This document shows positions 1 through 5,376 of a stretch of DNA of 5,376 nucleotides, in pieces. Origin of the DNA: Lachnospiraceae bacterium (lineage in GTDB: Bacteria > Bacillota > Clostridia > Lachnospirales > Lachnospiraceae); the NCBI GenBank assembly GCA_021202575.1, contig JAJQCU010000276.1, forward strand, positions 4,639 through 10,014, given 5' to 3'. The position numbers and the translations under genes are program-made. The notes under the pieces were generated by a model. The model saw only the letters and a program-made list of their open reading frames with translations. It did not search any database and was not told the DNA's origin. Position 1 is the first letter of the stretch. Each line of letters opens with the position of its first letter.

Positions 1-1071
1 AAAGTGGTAGCTGTAAATCGGTGTCCTCCCGGCTTCCGCGTTGCGCTGCGCCCAGGCTACGCTTCTGGAATAGACAAACGCGGGGATCATAGTCTCATCC
101 TCCACTTCGTTTCTGACAATCTTTATCCACCCGTTGTCGCCGGTCACAGACCCTGCCAGAATCGGGATATCATTATAGTCCCCTTTCCAGAGACTTACTC
201 CCGGCGTATCCATCAGTGTAATGCCGTCCACATCCGGCTGAAACACGGACTTCTCCCAGCCCTCCAGCTCTGTGATGGTCGCTTCCTGCAGCCGCTTCAT
301 GATCTCCATCCCGTCTCTGGTTCTCAAATCTTCCATGTCCCAGCCCAGCCGCGCCATGCCTCTTTCGCAGATTTCCATTTTTTCCTTCAGAGGTCTGTAA
401 TAATCTGAATCTGTAACTCCTCCCCCGGACTGCACGATGATCCTTTTAATCATGTCTCTGCTCATCGGAGAAACCGCGAGCATTCTCGTGGACATTCCCC
501 CCGCGGAAAAACCAAATACAGTAATATTGTCCGGATCTCCGCCAAAAGCCGCGATATTCTCATGAACCCATTTCAGGGCGGACATCTGATCCCTCAGCCC
601 GCTGTTTCCTGTAACGCCGTCCCGCTCCAGCAGCTGAGGAAGAGCCAGAAAGCCCATAACGCTCAGCCGGTAATTAAAGGTGACTACAATAGCTCCTTTT
701 TCATTCAGGGCTTCTCCTCCGAATTCCGGTTCTGTACCGGAACCCGTCACAAACCCTCCGCCGTAAACCCAGAACAAAACCGGAAGCTTTTCCTCCCCCG
801 TCTCGGCCGGCGTCCAGATGTTCAGATACAGACAATCCTCGCTGATCACCGGAATCTCCCTGCGGGGCGCCCCTTCCTGCAGCGGCGAAGCCTGAAAGTG
901 ATCGCATAAAAGCTCCCCCTCCCAGGGATCGCAGGGCACGGGCGGCGCAAAGCGAAGCTCTCCCACAGGAGGCTTTGCGTAAGGAATTCCTTTAAAAACT
1001 GTGCTTTTCCCGTTGTGACCCGGCACACCTCGAACGACCCCGAATTTTGTTTCTGCCGTCAGCATAGCCAT
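1..1071 (-). CDS. Type B carboxylesterase (para-nitrobenzyl esterase-like), 3' end cut by window edge
   Basis: Serine hydrolase of the carboxylesterase type B / cholinesterase alpha/beta-hydrolase family, expected to cleave carboxylic esters. The 357 residues visible are open to the left edge, so the C-terminal part is missing; the family usually runs to about 500 residues. Seen: the EDCLYLNIW signature (78-86), the oxyanion loop YGGGF (103-107, Tyr where HGGGF is usual), NYRL (133-136) and the nucleophile elbow GFSAGG with Ser189. At the usual acid-residue position stands Asp312 (GSVTGDNG), where bacterial members often have Glu. The catalytic His would lie off the window. No signal peptide is evident, so it is probably cytoplasmic. 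The start at 1071 has AAGGAG nine nt upstream. It lies 69 nt after the MBL-fold gene and probably shares its transcript. Family certain, substrate unknown. Confidence 0.93.
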   Translation of the reverse strand, partial: MAMLTAETKFGVVRGVPGHNGKSTVFKGIPYAKPPVGELRFAPPVPCDPWEGELLCDHFQASPLQEGAPRREIPVISEDCLYLNIWTPAETGEEKLPVLFWVYGGGFVTGSGTEPEFGGEALNEKGAIVVTFNYRLSVMGFLALPQLLERDGVTGNSGLRDQMSALKWVHENIAAFGGDPDNITVFGFSAGGMSTRMLAVSPMSRDMIKRIIVQSGGGVTDSDYYRPLKEKMEICERGMARLGWDMEDLRTRDGMEIMKRLQEATITELEGWEKSVFQPDVDGITLMDTPGVSLWKGDYNDIPILAGSVTGDNGWIKIVRNEVEDETMIPAFVYSRSVAWAQRNAEAGRTPIYSYHF

Positions 1072-1087
1072 AATAAAACTCTCCTTT

Positions 1088-1127
1088 CTGTTGTCAGGCA
1101 GCGCTGCCACAAAATACCATGACAGCA
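1088..1127 (-). repeat. Intergenic inverted repeat between MBL and esterase genes
   Basis: The gap between the MBL-fold gene and the esterase contains a perfect 12-bp palindrome GGCAGCGCTGCC (1097-1108). It is enclosed by a nine-base outer pair (1088-1096 with 1119-1127) carrying one mismatch. In the minus-strand transcript this could form an outer stem with an inner GC-rich element just ahead of the esterase Shine-Dalgarno (AAGGAG at 1081-1086). No U-tract follows, so it does not look like a terminator. It could modulate translation or RNA stability, or be chance; the bases are seen, the role is inferred. Confidence 0.4.
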
Positions 1128-1140
1128 GCCGCATAAATGA

Positions 1141-2043
1141 TCATATACGTTCATCCCGATAGCTGATCGCCGCCATCCCGCAGCTTTTTGTCTTGAAGCT
1201 TCCCCGACGGTTTGTCGTAATCGTGTAATCCCGGTCAGGCTCTCTTATCACACGATCAGCGCATTCCAGCATATCACTGACCCGCTGTACCGAAGAACCC
1301 GGTCTTCCGTGCCCGTCCATCAGACAGTCAAACTCCCCGGTTCTCGGCGCGAATTTTTGCAGCTCATGATAAAATGCCGTCACTGTGGCGAATTCCTTAT
1401 TGTGCGCCGGCTTAAACGGCGCTGTCAGCGTTGTCGGGAACGGATCCATAAAGGCGTCCCCCGAAAAGAGCACCCTGTTTCGGTGGTCCAGAAAACACAT
1501 TTCCCCCGGGCTGTGGCCCGGCATCCAGACAGCCTCCACCTCATGCCCTTCTCCAAGCCTGATCACACTCTGATTGGCAAGCGGCACAATCCTGTATGGG
1601 TGGAACGGCGCAATGTCCTCATCCTCGTAAAAAGAATGATCCGCAATTCCGTCACAGAACTCATTCCAGTGCTCCGGATACATGAAATCCTGCAAAATCG
1701 GCGCGTCCTTCTCCCCAATATAAACAGTGTCAAACTGTACGTTCCCCAGAGAATGATCCGCGTGATAATGGCTGTTGGCAACCATCAGGGGTCTGTCTCC
1801 CGCAAGCCCGGTAAGCACGGACTTCAGATTACCTATTCCGAATCCTGTATCAATGGCCAGCGCCAGATCCGTTCCGATGATCAGATAAACCCAGGTATCC
1901 GCTCCCCTGTGCGGCGCGCAGGTAAGGATCCCATAAATATCCTCCCGAAGCCGGAATATTTTCCCGGCGCGGTACCCGTCAATGTATATCCGCTGCCGAC
2001 TGTGGCTTTCCACCCATTCGGCAACCTCCGCTTTCATTCCCAT
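1141..2043 (-). CDS. Metallo-beta-lactamase-fold hydrolase
   Basis: A 300-residue MBL-fold metallohydrolase, probably cytoplasmic with two metal ions. The set of metal ligands looks complete: HYHADH (His92, His94, Asp96, His97), His177 in PGHSPGE, Asp196 in FSGDAF and His245 in DGHG. Asp65 in AIDTG is the usual second-strand Asp of the fold. An acidic, aromatic-rich stretch (about 120-150) between the first two ligand motifs probably shapes the substrate pocket. The general layout fits the broad group of lactonases, thioesterases and related hydrolases rather than true beta-lactamases: there is no signal peptide and no class B signature I recognise. The substrate cannot be assigned. The start at 2043 has GGAAGGGG ending seven nt upstream; a second Met two codons later (2037) is possible but worse spaced. 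It is the first gene after the promoter at 2079-2107 and precedes the esterase. Residues 250-300 form a basic tail with no recognised motif. Confidence 0.93.
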   Translation of the reverse strand: MGMKAEVAEWVESHSRQRIYIDGYRAGKIFRLREDIYGILTCAPHRGADTWVYLIIGTDLALAIDTGFGIGNLKSVLTGLAGDRPLMVANSHYHADHSLGNVQFDTVYIGEKDAPILQDFMYPEHWNEFCDGIADHSFYEDEDIAPFHPYRIVPLANQSVIRLGEGHEVEAVWMPGHSPGEMCFLDHRNRVLFSGDAFMDPFPTTLTAPFKPAHNKEFATVTAFYHELQKFAPRTGEFDCLMDGHGRPGSSVQRVSDMLECADRVIREPDRDYTITTNRRGSFKTKSCGMAAISYRDERI

Positions 2044-2062
2044 ATTTCATCCCCTTCCCATC

Positions 2063-2081
2063 GATAATTTCTGAAATTATC
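2063..2081. promoter_or_regulatory. Candidate operator palindrome at the MBL-gene promoter
   Basis: GATAATTTC-T-GAAATTATC is a perfect 9-bp inverted repeat around one central base. It overlaps the last three bases of the predicted -10 box and covers the expected transcription start, the classic position for a repressor operator. The outer hexamers (GATAAT, ATTATC) equal those of the 19-bp Fur box, but the seven inner bases do not match, so Fur or PerR binding is not supported. A dimeric TetR-, MarR- or GntR-type repressor is possible. No regulator gene lies in the window. Confidence 0.55.
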
Positions 2082-2107
2082 TTATTTCTTTCCCACTTTG
2101 GTGTCAA
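2079..2107 (-). promoter_or_regulatory. Sigma-A/sigma-70-type promoter for the MBL-esterase unit
   Basis: Read on the minus strand, TTGACA (2107-2102, a perfect -35) is followed after exactly 17 bases by TAAGAT (2084-2079, 4 of 6 matches to TATAAT). The spacer is rich in A. Transcription would begin near 2070-2073, giving a leader of about 30 nt before the ATG at 2043. It lies in the only AT-rich gap of the window, suggesting that the MBL-fold gene and esterase can be transcribed separately from the upstream genes. Confidence 0.7.
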
Positions 2108-2169
2108 GGTTTCATCGGCTTTCATTAATTCTATATTTTTAATTTAAAGCCCTTTCTCATCCGGCGCAG

Positions 2170-2769
2170 TCATGCTAACGCAACATAATCCACCTTCATC
2201 CCTGTACGGGGTTTCGGCAAAGGCTTCGCCCCCTCATCATAGCATCCCAGGGCCAGGGAGCCGCAGATTGTCTCATCTTCCCCGATTCCAAGAGGCGCCA
2301 GAAACGATCGAATCCGGGCATTCTCATCCAGCCAGTGAAGCTGATTAATCCAGCAGGATCCTATCTTCAGGCTTTCCGCCGCCAGCATCATATTCTGCAG
2401 GGCACAGGCACAGTCCGCCATGGCGTTCGGATATCCCTTTCGATTGGACACTACAATCAGCGCCGGAGCGTGGTAATCAAAGGCATACGTACCCTTTTTG
2501 GATAACCGGATGGAATTCTGAATACTTTTGTACAGATTTTCATCCCCTTCCATCTCAGCGAAAGTCTCTCTTACCAGCGTCCTCAGCTTCTCCCTGATTT
2601 CAGGATTGGTGATCACCGTAAAATGTACGGACTGACTGTTCCCGCCAGTGGGAGCGAACTGTCCGGCCTCCAGAATATCCCTGAGCTTTTGCGCCGGGAT
2701 TTTCTCCTGATTATATTTGCGCACGGAGGTACGCCCTTTTATGGTTTTCAAAATCTCATTCTCTGTCAT
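2170..2769 (-). CDS. Nitroreductase-family FMN oxidoreductase
   Basis: A 199-residue member of the nitroreductase superfamily. These are typically FMN-bound cytoplasmic homodimers using NAD(P)H to reduce nitro groups, quinones, enones or other electrophiles. Seen: the N-terminal FMN phosphate/ribityl motif RTSVRKY (Arg13, Ser15, Arg17), APTGGNSQ (39-46), the helix ADCACALQNMMLAAESLKIG (118-137) that forms much of the dimer and flavin site, GSLALGC (170-176), and the late Arg188 in PKPRTG that is common in the family. The residues after Asn-x-Gln are SVHF rather than the frequent PW. Length is normal for a compact member. The start at 2769 overlaps the transporter's end by 14 nt, with AGGAG (2779-2783) nine nt upstream inside that gene, so the two are probably translationally coupled. 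The real substrate is not readable; the context suggests a redox step in a catabolic route. Confidence 0.92.
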   Translation of the reverse strand: MTENEILKTIKGRTSVRKYNQEKIPAQKLRDILEAGQFAPTGGNSQSVHFTVITNPEIREKLRTLVRETFAEMEGDENLYKSIQNSIRLSKKGTYAFDYHAPALIVVSNRKGYPNAMADCACALQNMMLAAESLKIGSCWINQLHWLDENARIRSFLAPLGIGEDETICGSLALGCYDEGAKPLPKPRTGMKVDYVALA

Positions 2770-4183
2770 CCGTTTTTTCTCCTTTATCCTCTTCTTTTTT
2801 TCTTTTTAAAATCAGGCTGACAAAAAGCGTGACCAGTACAGAGGTCAGCACTGCGGCGTAGGTCTCGCTGAAGCCCGCGCTGACAGGGTAGGTTCCTGTC
2901 TGATTTTTATAAAAAATCCAGAAAAAACTGACCAGCCCCGTAGCGGCCATCGCCAGGACGGCTCCTGTCTGCGTGATATTCCTCCAGTAAATGCCCATCA
3001 GGAGGATGACAAACAGACTTCCCCGGATGCTGTACGCGAAATAGACAATGTCTAGCGCCCTGCTGGAGCTTCGCAGTAAAATCGCCAGCGCCATACACAG
3101 GCAGCCGCATATCAAGGTCACAAGTCTGGAAACGCGAAGCTCCTCAGGACCCTCCTGCCGCAGAGCATCTTTCTTCAGCAAGCGGAAAATATCTCTGGTA
3201 AACAGAGTGCCGCAGGATAAAAAAATCGGTGAGGCCGTGGACAGCACCGCCGCGATGATTGCAGCCATGACAAGTCCCCCCGCCGCGGCCGGGAGCTGAG
3301 TCAGAAGCACAGGCAGCGCCATTTTGGCATTCTCAAGATCCGGATACAATACCTTCGCGATCATTCCAAGAAAGGCTGTCAGTATACCGAAAGGTGCCAC
3401 AATCAGCGCGATCAGCCAGGAAGATCTGACCGCCGTGCGCGTATCCTTAGATCCCAGAATCGGCTGCAGCCCCGCCTGCGCAGCGCAGGCTCCCAGCACC
3501 GACGCCGTAAGCCAGGAGCTGATCTTGCCATATCCGATACCGGACATGGCAAAATAGGACGCCGGCAGCACCTGCGTCATACTGTCCACCCCTTCCGGCA
3601 AAGCTCTGTAACAGAGCAACGCGGCCAGCAAAATGCCCCCGTACATCACCAGCATATGAATGATGTTTGTGTACGCCACCGCCATCATTCCTCCCGACAC
3701 GGTATAAAGCAGGACAATCAGGCCCAGGAACAGAATGGATTCTGTGGACTCCAGATGAAACACACTCTCTCCCACAGAACCGGCGGCGATCATCTGGGAG
3801 GTTCCTATCGCGATGAGCACCACAATCTGCAGGGCCGCTGACCAGACTCTGGCCTGTTCCCCTATATAGGCGCCCACTATTCCGGAAACAGTAGTCACTT
3901 CCATACTCCTGTACAGCTTCGCGAAAAAAACCGCCAGCACACAGACCCCTGCCGCGTTGGCAATGGTATACCAGGCTCCCGAAATTCCATACTCATATCC
4001 GTATTCGGCCACACCCACAGTGCTGGTTCCGCCCAGCCACTCTCCGGCCCCGGCCACCACACACATCAGGACTCCGAGTCCCATACCGTCGTATTTTCGT
4101 GAATCCGCCACTCTCTTTTGGGACCATATACCGATAAGAACTGTCAAAATCATGTAAGACGCCACTATACCTGTCTGTACCAT
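2756..4183 (-). CDS. Sodium:solute symporter (SSS) family transporter
   Basis: A 475-residue inner-membrane protein of the SSS family (the PutP/vSGLT type, LeuT fold), expected to import an organic solute driven by Na+. About 13 hydrophobic segments can be read, the first near 5-22 and the last near 442-460, followed by a charged cytoplasmic tail (RKKEEDKGEK). Family marks: EWLGGTSTVGVAEYGYEYG (48-66) in the second segment; YTVSGGMMAVAYTN (160-173), the usual SGG-x-x-AV-x-x-T core; and AAVLSTASPIF (311-321) with Ser315/Thr316 at the position of the conserved Na+-site Ser/Thr, followed by TRDIFR. Length is typical. The start at 4183 has AGGAG seven nt upstream. It follows the hydratase by 96 nt, with a hairpin in that gap, and overlaps the nitroreductase. 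SSS members carry sugars, amino acids, carboxylates, vitamins and others; the substrate is not predictable, though the acyl-CoA hydratase neighbour makes a carboxylate reasonable. Confidence 0.93.
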   Translation of the reverse strand: MVQTGIVASYMILTVLIGIWSQKRVADSRKYDGMGLGVLMCVVAGAGEWLGGTSTVGVAEYGYEYGISGAWYTIANAAGVCVLAVFFAKLYRSMEVTTVSGIVGAYIGEQARVWSAALQIVVLIAIGTSQMIAAGSVGESVFHLESTESILFLGLIVLLYTVSGGMMAVAYTNIIHMLVMYGGILLAALLCYRALPEGVDSMTQVLPASYFAMSGIGYGKISSWLTASVLGACAAQAGLQPILGSKDTRTAVRSSWLIALIVAPFGILTAFLGMIAKVLYPDLENAKMALPVLLTQLPAAAGGLVMAAIIAAVLSTASPIFLSCGTLFTRDIFRLLKKDALRQEGPEELRVSRLVTLICGCLCMALAILLRSSSRALDIVYFAYSIRGSLFVILLMGIYWRNITQTGAVLAMAATGLVSFFWIFYKNQTGTYPVSAGFSETYAAVLTSVLVTLFVSLILKRKKEEDKGEKTDDRE

Positions 4184-4214
4184 TCTGATTCTCCTATTCT
4201 TTTCTGTACGGACA

Positions 4215-4255
4215 ACAGTCCGGAATATCCTTTCTGGCAGGATATTCCGGACTGT
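4215..4255 (-). repeat. Perfect 17-bp hairpin between hydratase and transporter genes
   Basis: ACAGTCCGGAATATCCT (4215-4231) is exactly inverted at 4239-4255, with a 7-nt loop. In the transcript it begins 24 nt after the hydratase stop and ends 31 nt before the transporter start. Neither strand has a U-tract after the stem, so a classical intrinsic terminator is not supported. Better explanations are an mRNA-stabilising or processing hairpin, a partial attenuator, or a dispersed repeat. The transcript's second arm (CGGAC, 4222-4218) can also pair with GTCCG just downstream (4213-4209), so a weaker alternative stem exists. Confidence 0.85.
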
Positions 4256-4279
4256 GTGTAAGAAGGAATATGCTAAATT

Positions 4280-5376
4280 TTATAATGGCCTGTTATATTC
4301 TGCTCTGGAGGGCAGCTTCACTACAAAGTCCGTCTTGGTGTGGAGCACACCATCCTGGTTTTCGCCCCAGACCTTAACCTCTACCAGATAATCTCCATTC
4401 TCATCCACAAACTTCTTGCTTACTTCTCCTTTGATATAAGTCATATCGCCAAAGAACACCATTCTTCTGTCCTGGGAGTCCGCGGATCTGACGAACGCAT
4501 CATCTCCCATCCAGTCTGTAATAGCGTGCACCAGCATCATTTCATTCTGAATACCAGCGGAATTGGCGTAAGGATAACCAAAAATTTCCGCGGCGTGATC
4601 TGTATAATGCCAGTCTCTGCGGAGGATATGCTCCCCCGTATCCGGATCGATGGGATGATGCTGTAAGTGATCTCTCATGACCGCCCATTTAATGGCATAG
4701 GCATAAGGATAGCAGCTTACCATGGTACGCGCGCAGGCGTCAGCCACGTCCACCGGGCCCTTCATGATTACAGGAAGCTTCTCACCGATTTCCACTTCCT
4801 CAAAATAACGGGTTTTGGCACCCCGGCGGAATTTGCCGTCCAACTGATCATTATAATTCTGATGCAGCTCGTCCAGTACTTCCTGCGTATAGGGCTTGCG
4901 TACCTTATCCTGGTACATTTTTGCTTCCTTTACCTTCTTTCCTCTCTTTCCGGGAGGGGTCGCCATGTAAATGTTTCTGTGGTCTTCCACCGCCACAATC
5001 TCATCCTTTTGGTTCACGTAATAGCGCGGAACACTTTCGATAAACATACGGTAGGGCTTATTCTCCACATGCTTTTCCGTAAAACCGGCATACCTGTCAT
5101 AAATGGAAAAGGAATCTCCCGGACGGATGGGCTTATAATAGGTATGCTTGCTTCCACCCGCCAGTCTTGCCACGCCCGGAACCCTCAGACGTCCTCCAAA
5201 GGCTGACCCAAAGGCGATGCAGCTTTCAAATAAGGGCGGTGCGATAATGCCTCCCCAACGGGTGCCCGCCGCGTAGGTGGGATCTCTCCAGATCGGGTTG
5301 GGATCCCCGCAGGCGTCCGCGAAATGACGGATCAGGTCTTCCGTAATATACTTATAATTAATCCCCCTCTCATACT
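4280..5376 (-). CDS. MaoC-type double-hotdog acyl-CoA hydratase/dehydratase, 5' end off window
   Basis: The frame is open to the right edge, giving 364 visible residues; the start codon is probably only a few codons beyond. The GTG at 5173 is internal, because the 67 codons before it encode a clear MaoC/FAS1-like dehydratase N-terminal domain: ITEDLIRHFADACGDPNPIW (10-29) and GGIIAPPLFES (41-51). A charged linker (about 140-185) leads to a second hotdog domain with FEEVEIGEKLP (191-201), DWHYTDHAAEIFG (254-266), DWMGDD (287-292) and GDMTYIKGEV (309-318). Family members add or remove water across the double bond of enoyl-CoA thioesters in the cytoplasm. The N-terminal GDxNPxH motif has Trp29 in place of the catalytic His; His256 of the second domain aligns roughly with that role. 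It is the first visible gene of the row and its promoter must lie off the window. Substrate unknown; confidence in family is high. Confidence 0.88.
   Translation of the reverse strand, partial: YERGINYKYITEDLIRHFADACGDPNPIWRDPTYAAGTRWGGIIAPPLFESCIAFGSAFGGRLRVPGVARLAGGSKHTYYKPIRPGDSFSIYDRYAGFTEKHVENKPYRMFIESVPRYYVNQKDEIVAVEDHRNIYMATPPGKRGKKVKEAKMYQDKVRKPYTQEVLDELHQNYNDQLDGKFRRGAKTRYFEEVEIGEKLPVIMKGPVDVADACARTMVSCYPYAYAIKWAVMRDHLQHHPIDPDTGEHILRRDWHYTDHAAEIFGYPYANSAGIQNEMMLVHAITDWMGDDAFVRSADSQDRRMVFFGDMTYIKGEVSKKFVDENGDYLVEVKVWGENQDGVLHTKTDFVVKLPSRAEYNRPL

Noticed and set aside
1072..1134. In-frame upstream ATG (1134) that would add 21 residues, beginning MRLLSWYFVAALP, to the esterase as a possible signal-like leader.
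   Set aside because: It has no Shine-Dalgarno sequence, the hydrophobic run is short and not followed by a cleavage-like site, and the ATG at 1071 has a well-spaced AAGGAG and gives the usual family N-terminus.
1309..2067. A 252-codon open frame on the plus strand opposite the MBL-fold gene.
   Set aside because: It lies antisense to a gene with complete catalytic motifs, and its translation is rich in Arg, His and Pro with no recognisable domain: a shadow frame.
2063..2081. Reading the promoter palindrome as a Fur or PerR box.
   Set aside because: Only the outer six bases on each side match the Fur consensus; the inner seven do not, and those are part of the recognised core.
2108..2169. Terminator after the nitroreductase, and a nine-codon frame starting in its stop region.
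   Set aside because: Only weak, short GC pairing is visible before the AT-rich stretch, and the tiny frame has no convincing ribosome-binding site or recognisable content.
4215..4255. Calling the intergenic hairpin a rho-independent terminator.
   Set aside because: The stem is strong, but neither strand has a run of T after it; the transcript continues with TGTCCGTACAG into the transporter leader.
5171..5173. GTG at 5173 as the hydratase start.
   Set aside because: The frame stays open upstream to the window edge and encodes the conserved N-terminal hotdog, including GDPNPIW and APPLFES.
4667..5206. A 179-codon plus-strand frame opposite the hydratase.
   Set aside because: It lies antisense to clear MaoC-domain sequence and has no domain of its own; a shadow frame.

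Overview
The window holds five genes, all read on the minus strand, so transcription runs from the right edge to the left. About half the bases are G or C, Shine-Dalgarno sequences are strong (AGGAG type) and spacing is compact. The proteins look most like those of anaerobic Bacillota, perhaps a Lachnospiraceae-type Clostridia; that placement is an impression from protein style, not a search result. There are no RNA genes, insertion sequences, CRISPR arrays or phage genes.

In transcription order: (1) a double-hotdog MaoC-type acyl-CoA hydratase/dehydratase whose start lies just off the right edge; (2) a 96-nt gap with a perfect 17-bp hairpin; (3) a sodium:solute symporter (SSS) family transporter; (4) an FMN nitroreductase-family protein whose start overlaps the transporter's end by 14 nt; (5) a 126-nt AT-rich gap with a convincing sigma-A-type promoter and a 9-1-9 palindrome over its -10 and likely start site; (6) a metallo-beta-lactamase-fold hydrolase with all metal ligands; (7) a 69-nt gap able to fold; (8) a type B carboxylesterase cut by the left edge before its catalytic His.

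Together this reads as part of a small-molecule catabolic locus. An SSS carrier would import an organic acid or similar solute. Two hydrolases (esterase and MBL-fold) would open ester, lactone or thioester bonds, a flavin reductase would reduce the product, and a MaoC hydratase would act on an enoyl-CoA thioester. The substrate cannot be named from the sequence. There seem to be two transcription units, hydratase-transporter-nitroreductase and MBL-esterase, the second with its own apparently regulated promoter. I see no defence, mobile or clearly unprecedented system; the most useful leads are the palindromic operator candidate and the intergenic hairpin.
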